Shown in pieces: positions 55,888-63,932 of a stretch of DNA of 64,000 bases. Within the stretch, counting starts at the first letter, position 1; each line of letters starts with the position of its first letter. The notes below the pieces were generated by a model that saw only the letters and a program-made list of their open reading frames with translations, had not been told where the DNA came from and did not search any database. The DNA is taken from contig CAYUMU010000006.1 of assembly GCA_964445985.1 (NCBI GenBank), positions 1-64,000 of the forward strand, written 5' to 3'. The stretch is from CAYUMU01 sp964445985 (lineage in GTDB: Bacteria; Planctomycetota; Planctomycetia; Pirellulales; S012-138). The position numbers were made by a program, and so were the translations under genes.

Positions 55888-57215
55888 TACACGCACTCGA
55901 ATTCCTCCATCTGGCTGCGAACCCGCGGAGAATATAGCCAGGGGCCAATCGCATCCGAACGTTCCAGGCCCGCGGCGGTCAGTTGAAGGCAATCGTTGGC
56001 AATGTTGGCCAGCCCCAGGTTCATCAACTCAGCCAGTTGAGGCAGGTCAACCAACGGGTCGCTCTGGAATCGCTGCTGGTAAAGCCCGCGATCGAGCCCC
56101 GTGACTTGCAGCAGACTTTGAATCACATATCGCCGCCGCTGTTCTTCGGCATTGAGCGCGTAGCCATGCTGAGCCGTGAGAAAGTCGGCGGTGGTGCGGT
56201 CGAGATAGCTCCGCAAGATGGAACGCACGCCGCTCCGGCCCACGGCAAACTCGGTGGAATAATGCAGCGTCGAGGTATACGACCGGGCGCCGCAGCCCAG
56301 TCCAACCATGCCGTCGGTTTGACAGCAATACACGGGAGCCTCGCAGTGCCCGCTCGTCGGCAGGCGAAACATGCGCAGCGATGTCTGCTCGTAGCCCTGG
56401 GCCAGCAGCAGTTCGCGTGCCTCGCGGTAGTGAAGCAGCCGATCATCGCTGGCCGTGCAGGCGAGCCGTCCCAAGCCGGTCAGCTCTCGAATATAGAGCG
56501 GATACAAGAAGAGTTCTTCCGGCCGGTGGCTCACCGCTGTTTCCACCGTGGCCATCCACGACGCCAACGACTGCTCGGCGGAACCATAGATCAGGTCGAG
56601 ATTGAGCACGGGAAAATCATGTTGGCGCGCCAACTCAATGGCTCTTTCCACATCGGCCCTCCGCTGGGGCCGGCCCAAGCCATGCAACTGCGCGTCGTCG
56701 AAGGTTTGCACCCCCAAGCTGATGCGGCTCACGCCCCACGCCTTCAACCGCCGGGCCTTCGCCGCGGTGAGCGTGGCGGGCGAGGCTTCGCACGAAGCTG
56801 GCACGCCTGACGCCGCTTTGCCCAGCATGCCGCCGGCAATCTCCAGCAGTTGGGCCAACTCGCCGTCGTTCAGATAAGTGGGCGTTCCCCCGCCGATGGC
56901 CACGCGTACAAAGTTGGCGTCGCCGAGCGCCGACTTTACGGCGTTGGCTTCGGTTTGAATTTGCCGCAAGTACGCCGTGGTCCAACCGTCTTCGGCGCCC
57001 GCCAAGGTAAACAGATTGCAAAAACCGCAGCGATATTCACAAAACGGCACGTGCACATACAGAAACAACCCATCGCGACGTTCCTCCGCCCAAGCGTTCG
57101 CGAGCCCAATCGCAGGGCTCAAGCGGCGATAGGCCGACTTGTGCGGATAGGAATAGGCATACCCCAAGTAGGGCGATGGGGTGGTCAGCCAGGCGGCAGC
57201 ATCCATCATCGTCAT
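55887..57215 (-). CDS. STM4012-family HemN-like radical SAM protein
   Basis: 442 residues. The radical SAM motif FCEYRCGFC within VHVPFCEYRCGFCNLF, the IGGGTPTYL loop and the HemN-like C-terminal region (LTAQHGYALNAEEQRRRYV, then LLQVTGLD) place it with coproporphyrinogen oxidase-like proteins of the STM4012 group. These are not expected to act in heme synthesis and their reaction is unknown. It overlaps the upstream hydrolase gene by ATGA and the downstream STM4011-family gene by TAATG, so the three products are probably made in fixed ratio. Confidence 0.88.
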   Translation of the reverse strand: MTMMDAAAWLTTPSPYLGYAYSYPHKSAYRRLSPAIGLANAWAEERRDGLFLYVHVPFCEYRCGFCNLFTLAGAEDGWTTAYLRQIQTEANAVKSALGDANFVRVAIGGGTPTYLNDGELAQLLEIAGGMLGKAASGVPASCEASPATLTAAKARRLKAWGVSRISLGVQTFDDAQLHGLGRPQRRADVERAIELARQHDFPVLNLDLIYGSAEQSLASWMATVETAVSHRPEELFLYPLYIRELTGLGRLACTASDDRLLHYREARELLLAQGYEQTSLRMFRLPTSGHCEAPVYCCQTDGMVGLGCGARSYTSTLHYSTEFAVGRSGVRSILRSYLDRTTADFLTAQHGYALNAEEQRRRYVIQSLLQVTGLDRGLYQQRFQSDPLVDLPQLAELMNLGLANIANDCLQLTAAGLERSDAIGPWLYSPRVRSQMEEFECV

Positions 57216-58024
57216 GCCTCACCCGCTCGCGGCAAAAAGAACTGCGCATAAGGCACCCGCCACACCACCGGGTGCGCCAGGCGGTGACCATGGTAACCAT
57301 CTTCGCCATAGGCCGTGCCGTGATCGGAGCAAACCACGGCAAAGGCCGGCCCCCGCCGCCCCAGGGCCGCAAATAGCGGGGCCAGGCAGCCATCCACGTA
57401 ACGCAGGGCCGCGGCCTGCGTGGCCACGCTGTCTTCCACCGCCCCCGGCGAAAAAATGCAATTGGGCTGGTGCAAGGCCGAAACATTGATGAACAACAGC
57501 AGCCGTTGCTCGCGAGGCAATTCCGTCAGAATGCGCAGGGCCAGCGTTACTTGCTTTTCGGTCGACGTGCGGCTGGTGACGCCCAGTTCCGTTGACCAAT
57601 GGCTTTCCGCGAACAAGCCAGTAAGCACGCGAGAAAAGCGGGTTTGCTTGTTGAAAAAGCCCACGCCCCCAATGCACGCGGTGTGATAGCCCCGTTCGGC
57701 GAACGCCTCAATCCAGGTGGGAGCGTCGTAGACAAAACTGTCGGCCGTGGTCGTTTCGCTGCCGGCGAATGCCGCCGCAAACAGCCGGGCGTGCTTGCCT
57801 GGCGCCTCGGGCGTGGGCAAGAAGCCAGCGAAAAACGCCTGGTGCGCGGCAAAGGTAAAACTGCCCGGCGTGTGTCGCGGTTCCCAGCCCCCCTCTGGCA
57901 ACACCTGGGCCAGGTTGGGTAGCCAACCCCGCTCGAAACAAGCCGCGGCCACGTCGTACCGCAGCGTGTCGAGCGTGATGAACAAGATGTCGTGCGTGCC
58001 GACGATAGGATTCAGATTGGTCAT
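57212..58024 (-). CDS. STM4013-family alkaline phosphatase superfamily hydrolase
   Basis: 270 residues. The fold begins with ILFITLDTLRYDVA (metal Asp), has the likely nucleophile in TPGSFTFAAHQ, and ends with the metal site VVCSDHGTAYGEDGYHGHRL. This matches sulfatase/phosphatase-type hydrolases, and the order in the cluster fits STM4013/SEN3800. It lacks the Cys/Ser-x-Pro-x-Arg formylglycine signature of true sulfatases. The 3' end overlaps the HemN-like gene by 4 bases. Cytoplasmic, as there is no signal peptide. Confidence 0.85.
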   Translation of the reverse strand: MTNLNPIVGTHDILFITLDTLRYDVAAACFERGWLPNLAQVLPEGGWEPRHTPGSFTFAAHQAFFAGFLPTPEAPGKHARLFAAAFAGSETTTADSFVYDAPTWIEAFAERGYHTACIGGVGFFNKQTRFSRVLTGLFAESHWSTELGVTSRTSTEKQVTLALRILTELPREQRLLLFINVSALHQPNCIFSPGAVEDSVATQAAALRYVDGCLAPLFAALGRRGPAFAVVCSDHGTAYGEDGYHGHRLAHPVVWRVPYAQFFLPRAGEA

Positions 58025-58063
58025 GGGGAGCGGGAAAGGCCGGCGGTCGCGCGGCGGGGCTCG

Positions 58064-58987
58064 CTAGGTTTCTACCAGAGGCGCATAGTCGGCTGGGTTG
58101 TCAAAGCCTGCCGTCCACGCGATGGCCTGCCAGCAGGTGGTGGTTTCCGGCGGCACCCGCAACAAATAGCGGCGACCCGTGGAGGGGCAGCCCACCGAAA
58201 CGCACACCAATGGTTCATCCCCCTCCATTTCCACACGGAACAGCTTGCGTTCGCCGCCCGGGTCGCGATCGGTATCGAGCACCTCGGGCTGGGCTTCCGC
58301 TAGAAAGCGCTCGAAGCCCATTCGCTCCATCTTTACCCGCCGCAATTCCGCGTTGGGTTCCTGTAGTACTTCGACGGCTGTAATCTCTTGGGGACGAAAC
58401 GCAATGCGTTCGTCAATCGCCACGCCGCGCCACCGCAAGCCTACCCCTGCCACCGAGGCCGGCAACTTTTGAATGCCGGTCCCGGCCAGATCAATCCAGG
58501 ACGAGACCTCCAGGCCGTCGGGCAGTTCGTCAATCTGGGCGCAGCCAGCCAGGTCGAGTTGCGAAATCCGCCCCAGCCACGGCGGCAGCGATTTCAGCCC
58601 CAGGCAATTCCGCGCCCGCAGTCTTCCCGCGCTCAATCGGCCCGTGCGGGGCCAGCCTTCAAGTTGGTCGCAATCGCTGATATCAAGGAACGATGCCGAA
58701 AGCCCCTCGGGCAGCTGTTCCAAGGCCACGCAACCTGCCAGGTTCAGTGAACCGGCGCTCAGATTTTCTGGCAGCCGTTTCAATCGGGTGCAACCGTTCA
58801 GGTCGAGCCCAAACTGAACTGAAATGCCTTCTGGCAATTCCTCGACCTGGGTGCCCGAGAGATCCAAGCGAACGTAATTTTGATTTGGCTCGAGCGGCGG
58901 AGTCTTGCGAACCATGGCGGGTTGCCCTCTGCGATGGGAATACGAAGACGAAATACGTTCCAGCAATTTGGATAGCAGGCCAAACAC
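58064..58987 (-). CDS. leucine-rich-repeat protein with C-terminal DUF6745-like domain
   Basis: 307 residues. The start is a GTG at 58987 with GGAG 7 bases upstream; an ATG 23 codons later is possible. About ten short LRR units (LDLSGTQVEELPEGI, LDLNGCTRLKRLPENL, LDISDCDQLEGWP, LDLAGCAQIDELPDGLEV) occupy residues 40-175. The C-terminal 100 residues (ERMGFERFLAEAQPEVLDTD ... CPSTGRRYLLRVPPETTTC) match the DUF6745 domain from memory. It follows the 98-residue gene by 12 bases and precedes the STM4013-family gene. Such proteins are widespread and uncharacterised. Confidence 0.78.
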   Translation of the reverse strand: MFGLLSKLLERISSSYSHRRGQPAMVRKTPPLEPNQNYVRLDLSGTQVEELPEGISVQFGLDLNGCTRLKRLPENLSAGSLNLAGCVALEQLPEGLSASFLDISDCDQLEGWPRTGRLSAGRLRARNCLGLKSLPPWLGRISQLDLAGCAQIDELPDGLEVSSWIDLAGTGIQKLPASVAGVGLRWRGVAIDERIAFRPQEITAVEVLQEPNAELRRVKMERMGFERFLAEAQPEVLDTDRDPGGERKLFRVEMEGDEPLVCVSVGCPSTGRRYLLRVPPETTTCWQAIAWTAGFDNPADYAPLVET

Positions 58988-58999
58988 CGCGGCGCTCCG

Positions 59000-59296
59000 T
59001 CAATCCAGCACGCGGCGAATTTCCTGGGGAGAGTATTCGCGCTGAATCCAGACTTTGTAAGTGCCCCGTGGGAAAGAAATGGGCGCGTGCTCTTCATGCG
59101 TCACCGTCGCCTGCTCGCCGGTAACTCGCAAGTAAAGCAGACCATCATGGCGGAAAAGCTGTGCCACATCGCGCTGTTCAATCCGATGAGCGTGCCCCGT
59201 GATTTCGCCCTTGGCCAAAATGCAATGAGGTAGCTTCATCGCTCCAGCAGGTATCCGGTCGCAAGCCTGAATGAAAACGTCCCCGTGTCGCCACAT
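59000..59296 (-). CDS. small protein, partner of the LRR-DUF6745 protein
   Basis: 98 residues. AGGAGG lies 6 bases before ATG 59296, the best ribosome site in the cluster. The sequence (MWRHGDVFIQACDRIP, LPHCILAKGEITGHAHRI, DGLLYLRVTGEQATVTHEEH, REYSPQEIRRVLD) is soluble with several His residues in a cupin-like pattern (GHAH, HEEH), but no enzyme family is proven. It is the first gene of the minus-strand cluster and is 12 bases from the LRR-DUF6745 gene, a pairing that recurs in planctomycetes as far as I recall. A modified-peptide precursor role looks unlikely because it has no leader-core pattern. Confidence 0.7.
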   Translation of the reverse strand: MWRHGDVFIQACDRIPAGAMKLPHCILAKGEITGHAHRIEQRDVAQLFRHDGLLYLRVTGEQATVTHEEHAPISFPRGTYKVWIQREYSPQEIRRVLD

Positions 59297-59370
59297 GATC
59301 TGCCTCCTGACCCAAAAAAGGTGCCATGCGAAATGGTCGCTAGCCGCGCGAACAAATTGTACACTTGCGC

Positions 59371-59408
59371 TGGCCGTATCGCCAGCAAATGGCCGTGTCG
59401 CCAGCAAA
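59371..59408. promoter_or_regulatory. two tandem 19-bp repeats with dyads in the divergent control region
   Basis: TGGCCGTATCGCCAGCAAA (59371-59389) is followed directly by TGGCCGTGTCGCCAGCAAA (59390-59408), with one mismatch. Each holds an inverted repeat, GCTGGC-N6-GCCAGC in the first (starting at 59370) and a shorter TGGC-N6-GCCA in the second. They lie between the divergent arms of the STM401x cluster, 46 bases before the plus-strand start. TACAAT on the minus strand (59355-59360) could be a -10 box for the minus arm, which would put the repeats over its -35 region. Confidence 0.45.
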
Positions 59409-59454
59409 GGCGTGACCGGGGAGCAAATCTGGTTCTCTTGCAAAGGATTTCCGC

Positions 59455-60393
59455 ATGACCATCAATGATCACCTTACGGAATTCGCCGGCTTGCCAGTGA
59501 CGCCTTTCGCGGCGGGCGATAGCATCCACTCCCCCCAAGAACAGGCATTCCGGTTAGCGCTCGATTGGGAACAGTTCGAAAACGACGAGAGCTTCTTCGA
59601 TTTGTTGGCCGAGTTCGTCGCCGATGAAAACTCCACGAACGTGCGGGCCTTGATTATCGGCGATTGGGGTGGGGCAGGCCAAGGCGAGGATTCCGCCAGC
59701 GCGGTCGAAGCCTTGGTGAGTGCCCGCAATCGTTTGCCGAACCTCAGCGCCCTCTTCCTCGGTGAAATGATCTGCGAAGAGTCGGAAATCTCGTGGATCA
59801 TTCAGACCGATATCTCTCCACTGTTCGAGGCCTTTCCCAACCTGGAAACGCTCTGCGTGCGGGGCGGCAGCAATTTGAGATTGGGTTCCCCCCGGCACGC
59901 CCGGCTTCGCGAACTGGTGATCGAAAGCGGTGGCTTGCCGGCCCCGGTGCTGGGCGACGTGGCCTCGGCCCAGTTGCCGGCCTTGGTTAAACTCGAACTT
60001 TGGCTGGGCACCGACCACTACGGCAACGACTCCACGGACGATGATATCCGCCGCCTGCTGCAATCCAGTGTTTGCCAGCAGCTCACCTCGCTGGGCCTGC
60101 GTGATGACGTCCGCGCGGATGACACCGCCAAGGTTCTGGCCGCATGGACGCCGCCGGCATCGCTGCAAGCACTCGACATTTCGCTGGGCACCCTCAGCGA
60201 CGATGGCGCCAATGTTCTGGCCGAATGCGGTTGGCTGTCGCAACTCCAAAAACTCGACATGCACTATCACTTTTGTTCCCCGGCCGCCGTGGCGCGGCTG
60301 AAGAGTCGCGTCCCCAACGTCGATGACAGCGATCTCCAAGATGCCAGCCATTCGAGCGGTGAATCGTATCGCTACGTGGCCGTGAGCGAATGA
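59455..60393 (+). CDS. STM4015-family leucine-rich-repeat protein
   Basis: 312 residues. AAGGA lies 7 bases before the ATG. It has VRALIIGDWGGAG, FLGEMICEESEISWIIQTDI, LETLCVRGGSNL, LRELVIESGGLPAPVLGD and LVKLELWLGTDHYG, which are the landmarks of the STM4015 family, made of large, irregular LRR units. No signal peptide, so cytoplasmic. It overlaps the downstream ATP-grasp gene by ATGA. LRR proteins usually bind other proteins or peptides, so it may recruit a substrate for the cluster's enzymes (inference). Confidence 0.88.
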   Translation: MTINDHLTEFAGLPVTPFAAGDSIHSPQEQAFRLALDWEQFENDESFFDLLAEFVADENSTNVRALIIGDWGGAGQGEDSASAVEALVSARNRLPNLSALFLGEMICEESEISWIIQTDISPLFEAFPNLETLCVRGGSNLRLGSPRHARLRELVIESGGLPAPVLGDVASAQLPALVKLELWLGTDHYGNDSTDDDIRRLLQSSVCQQLTSLGLRDDVRADDTAKVLAAWTPPASLQALDISLGTLSDDGANVLAECGWLSQLQKLDMHYHFCSPAAVARLKSRVPNVDDSDLQDASHSSGESYRYVAVSE

Positions 60394-61553
60394 ACGGTCC
60401 CCGGCCTTGGGCAATCATCGGCAACCCAGAGAACCGGCGCGTGACGCTGTTCCAGCAAGCGCTCGCCAGCCGAGGCGTGCCGCCAGCCACGGTCCTCGGT
60501 TACCACGATTTGCTCAGCGGCCAAGCCAGTCTCGCCAACGTGCCGCCCCGCGCGATGGTGCGGCTCGAATCGCCGGGCGAAAACTTCCGCGTCGAGCAAA
60601 GCCTGCTCGCCGCGGGGGCTGAAGCGGCCGCGGCCGAGGGCGGCCCCAGCCTATCACCACGGCAGGTTTGGCAACTGGCCGAAGACCCCGGACGCATTCT
60701 CTATCCCCGGCAATGGTATCTCGGCTTCACTTCAACATGCGCCCGCTGGCTGAGCGAACTGGAACAGCGCGGCGATTGCCTGCTGTTGACCCGCGCCGCC
60801 GATCTCGAAACCATGTTCCATAAGAACCGCTGCCAGCAAGTCTGCGGCGCGGCAGGCGTCCCCATCCCCCGCCCGCTCGGTTCCATTTTCGACTGGGACG
60901 AGCTTCATGCCCTCATGCAGGCTGAGGGGGTTCCGCGAGTTTTCGTCAAACTATCGCATGGCTCTTCGGCTAGCGGCGTGGTGGCGTTGCACGTACGGGG
61001 ACCAACCATCGAAGCCATCACGTCGGCCGAACTGGTGCGCGCCGCCGGCGAAGTCCGCCTCTACAATTCGCTGCGCATCCGACGCTACACGGCGCTCGAC
61101 GACGTCCGCGATCTCATCGACGCCTTGGCTCCCCATCGCGTTCATGTGGAAGCCTGGTTGCCCAAGGCCTCGCTCGATCGTCGCGTGTTCGACTTGCGCG
61201 TGCTTGCCGTGCAGGGCCAGGCCAGGCAAATGGTCGTTCGCACCAGCCGCTCCCCGCTCACCAATCTCCACCTGGGCAATCAGCGCGGCTCCTTGGATGA
61301 AGTGCTCGCCAAAATCCCGCCGTCGGTTGCCGAGGCCATGCGGCAAACCATTCTCCGCTGCGCCAACATATTCCCCCATTCATTGCACCTGGGACTCGAT
61401 ATCCTGTTGACTCCTGGCTTTCGGCGGCACTACCTGCTCGAAGTAAATGCCTTTGGCGACTTGCTGCCCGGCGTCTTGCATCAAGGCAGCGATGCCTACC
61501 AGTCGCAGATCGACGCCGTGCCAAGTTTCCTTGTGAGCGGACCCCTTTCCTGA
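60390..61553 (+). CDS. STM4014-family ATP-grasp protein
   Basis: 387 residues. The C-terminal half resembles RimK-like ATP-grasp ligases: FVKLSHGSSASGVVAL as the P-loop-like strand, VHVEAWLPKASLDRRVFDLR, then LGLDILLTPGFRRHYLLEVN with the metal-binding Asp and Glu-x-Asn. ATP-grasp enzymes join a carboxylate to an amine or thiol through an acyl phosphate, so a ligase role with an unknown substrate is expected. Its start overlaps the stop of the STM4015-family gene (ATGA). The order with radical SAM, hydrolase and LRR genes fits the STM4011-STM4015 set. Confidence 0.85.
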   Translation: MNGPRPWAIIGNPENRRVTLFQQALASRGVPPATVLGYHDLLSGQASLANVPPRAMVRLESPGENFRVEQSLLAAGAEAAAAEGGPSLSPRQVWQLAEDPGRILYPRQWYLGFTSTCARWLSELEQRGDCLLLTRAADLETMFHKNRCQQVCGAAGVPIPRPLGSIFDWDELHALMQAEGVPRVFVKLSHGSSASGVVALHVRGPTIEAITSAELVRAAGEVRLYNSLRIRRYTALDDVRDLIDALAPHRVHVEAWLPKASLDRRVFDLRVLAVQGQARQMVVRTSRSPLTNLHLGNQRGSLDEVLAKIPPSVAEAMRQTILRCANIFPHSLHLGLDILLTPGFRRHYLLEVNAFGDLLPGVLHQGSDAYQSQIDAVPSFLVSGPLS

Positions 61554-61565
61554 GGTGAGCAAGTC

Positions 61566-62387
61566 ATGGGACGAAAACGGACGAAAGCGATCCTTCCGAC
61601 GGCAGGAGCCGCATTCGCGATACCGCTCGAAGACGGTCGTTTCGGCGTGTGCCGGGTGCTTCGGGGAACGAACCCTGATGAAGCCAAGCGAATGGGGGCT
61701 GAGGGCGTGCTTGTCGCCTGCTCTGCCTGGATCGGTCCAGAAGTCCCCGACGCGCACGATCCGGCCCTGAGGACCATTTTGCATCTCACACACCATAAAT
61801 GGAAAAACGTACCAGAAATCCTGTGGATTTCCGAACCTCCTCCGACTGATTTCATCCCCATCGGCGTGATTGATCCGGCCCCCGAAGAAACGGCCCTGGA
61901 GTGCTGGACCTCTGGCGGTTGGGGGTCCGTCCAAATTCAGCCCCTCGCCCAATGGCGCTGGGACCATGACCGTGACGCTGTGCTGGCCGCGGACAAAATC
62001 CTGGCAGAAGAAGCAGCAGAAAAAGCACAGCGCATGCAACAAGCACGGGCCAAGTCCCTCGCGGGCGCCACGCTCGCAACGTTGCTCGATCGGAAGTTCT
62101 TCCCCAAGTGGACCAAACATCCACCAAAGAAAGCCGTTCTCGCGTCCCGCCGCATCATGCGAGACACAGTGCAACAGTTGCTCGAGATTGGCGTAACCGC
62201 ACCGGAATCAGAACGCATGGCGGTGCTTCAAGCCTGCATCGAACGCTTCAACTCCCTTGATGAAGAGTTGGGGCATTTTATTGAGACCATCGAACGCGAC
62301 GAGATATGCGAAGAATTCGAGGCCATTGTTCACGCATGTGGCCTTGACGCTCACGAAGATTTGGCCGATGAATGGCGGGAGTGGTAA
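61566..62387 (+). CDS. Imm26-like domain protein linked to the STM401x cluster
   Basis: 273 residues. The N-terminal domain (AAFAIPLEDGRFGVCRVLRG, VACSAWIGPEVPD, LHLTHHKWKNVPEILWISEP, PTDFIPIGVIDP) resembles the Imm26 immunity-protein family and related planctomycete proteins. A charged helix (residues 130-165) and an all-helical C-terminal domain (MRDTVQQLLEIGVT ... CGLDAHEDLADEWREW) follow. GAGG lies 10 bases before the ATG, 13 bases after the ATP-grasp stop, so it is probably in the same transcript. The Imm26 relation is a motif-level guess and does not prove an immunity role. Confidence 0.7.
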   Translation: MGRKRTKAILPTAGAAFAIPLEDGRFGVCRVLRGTNPDEAKRMGAEGVLVACSAWIGPEVPDAHDPALRTILHLTHHKWKNVPEILWISEPPPTDFIPIGVIDPAPEETALECWTSGGWGSVQIQPLAQWRWDHDRDAVLAADKILAEEAAEKAQRMQQARAKSLAGATLATLLDRKFFPKWTKHPPKKAVLASRRIMRDTVQQLLEIGVTAPESERMAVLQACIERFNSLDEELGHFIETIERDEICEEFEAIVHACGLDAHEDLADEWREW

Positions 62388-62606
62388 AGAATCGCCGGTT
62401 CGAGAGAAGAGGTTCATCGAATAAAGGACAAGCCTCTCGAGTTTTTCCTGGTGAGAGAGGCACTCGTAGATGCCGTTTGGTCTTGGTGGACCACTAATCA
62501 AGATCGCCGATAACGAACAATTATGGCAACGTGAACTCGGCGGACACTCACAACCTCATCCGATGCCGCCATGCAGGATCGAAGTTGTTGAACGTTCTTA
62601 CGATAG

Positions 62607-63908
62607 TCATTGTGGAGAGGTGGGTGGATTTTTTCCAAACTCATCGTGTATGATTTTCGTGAGGGTGGGCAAAGTAGCTTGAATCGCTTCGACGATCAGA
62701 CCTGCACAGTTTCGAATATCCAGGTCACCAAAATCTTGCAATTGATAGGGTGCGGCGGACCAGATTGCTTCCCAATCTCCGCTGCTCGTCGGCTCAGCGG
62801 GCGAAGATTTTGCGAACTTGTCTCTCAGCCCGAGTCGCTGGACATGTGTTCGACCTGTGTCCTTGTGACACCGAGCATACAACTGAACCCGAACCCAATC
62901 TCCTAGGTCCACAACGTTCGAAGACTGGCCTTCGGCGGGATATAATATATAGGTAAACGTGAACTGGTGGTGCGATGTTATGTCTTTCAAAGAACTGGGA
63001 CGTAGCTTAATCTCTTTCAGATTGACCTGATTCTTGGGGTAAAAGCCCTCCTCGAAGGTTTCTGCAGAGCACGGTCCTCCCAGTTGCTTTAGCGAACGGT
63101 GGACACTATCGAGAACAGGCCTGGCAATCGCGACCAAGCTTGGCACATTGGCGATAATATGCTTTATCGCTGCGCGATGATCTGCATTTCGATAGAGTTC
63201 ATGTACCAATTTGGCAGCTTCATCGTTCATTATTCGATTTCCTCGCAAACTCTTGTCGAAATGTGTAATCAGGCTGGAGATAAGCAGTCGAATGTTTCCG
63301 GATGATTGTGCTTCAACTTCACGCAAAGCATCCGAAATCGCAGTATAGGAACACGACACCCAAGGGCATCCTTCAATGTCTGCACCACTTTTGGCCTCTC
63401 GTAATGAGGGTGCCAGGAATAGGAGTAGCCGCGGAATGTCGCCGGGAAATCGGCAGCAAAGCGCTTGCTGATAATCCGCTACTTGCTTCTCTTGTTCCGC
63501 GGCCCAGTGTTTATTCTCGATGCCCAGGACTGCCTTTAATCTGCCATCCGACGAGTATCCACGCACAAGGAGATCGAGCCTGCGCCCGGCATCCGTAGAC
63601 CACTCTGTAATTACTTCTGTAGTGTCCGCATGCAGCCCCAATAGGCGTTTCAACGAGAGTCGGGGGCTGTTTTCTTGACCTTCCCGAAAGACATGCCGGA
63701 GGAGGGCGTTGTAGAAGCATGCCGCCAGACCATGGTCACTCCCTGAGTCTAGCAGAAAAGCCAGCGCTCGACTCGATGCGTTCTCGTTGAGCGATCCGAG
63801 GAAATCAAACAGATCAAAACTGGGCTTCAACTGCGTGAGTTGCAGATATCGTGGATCTGCGACCAGTCCCTCGATGTTTCGTTCCATGTTAGTGGCGGGC
63901 TGATTCAT
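62607..63908 (-). CDS. PD-(D/E)XK nuclease superfamily protein (PDDEXK_4-like)
   Basis: 433 residues. The core reads GRRLDLLVRGYSSDGRLKAV then LGIENKHWAAEQEKQVADYQ, giving D (in RRLDLLV) and ExK (ENK) in the order expected for a PD-(D/E)XK active site, followed by a helix with a QxxxY pattern. The rest is helical and ends without a known domain. The N-terminal phrase LDSGSDHGLAACFYNALLR is shared with PDDEXK_4 proteins. AGGAA lies 7 bases before the ATG. DNA here has clearly lower G+C than the neighbours, so horizontal acquisition is plausible. A defence function is possible but not shown. Confidence 0.78.
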   Translation of the reverse strand: MNQPATNMERNIEGLVADPRYLQLTQLKPSFDLFDFLGSLNENASSRALAFLLDSGSDHGLAACFYNALLRHVFREGQENSPRLSLKRLLGLHADTTEVITEWSTDAGRRLDLLVRGYSSDGRLKAVLGIENKHWAAEQEKQVADYQQALCCRFPGDIPRLLLFLAPSLREAKSGADIEGCPWVSCSYTAISDALREVEAQSSGNIRLLISSLITHFDKSLRGNRIMNDEAAKLVHELYRNADHRAAIKHIIANVPSLVAIARPVLDSVHRSLKQLGGPCSAETFEEGFYPKNQVNLKEIKLRPSSLKDITSHHQFTFTYILYPAEGQSSNVVDLGDWVRVQLYARCHKDTGRTHVQRLGLRDKFAKSSPAEPTSSGDWEAIWSAAPYQLQDFGDLDIRNCAGLIVEAIQATLPTLTKIIHDEFGKNPPTSPQ

Positions 63909-63932
63909 AAAGAGATTCCTGGATCGGCCATG

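Noticed and set aside
59000..59296. Small protein considered as a RiPP precursor for the radical SAM genes
   Set aside because: It lacks a leader-plus-core layout, Cys/Ser/Thr-rich tail or repeats; it looks like a folded globular protein.
62425..62470. Hairpin GCCTCTC...GAGAGGC after the Imm26-like gene
   Set aside because: Only 7 bp with a long loop and no T-run on the plus strand; too weak to call a terminator.
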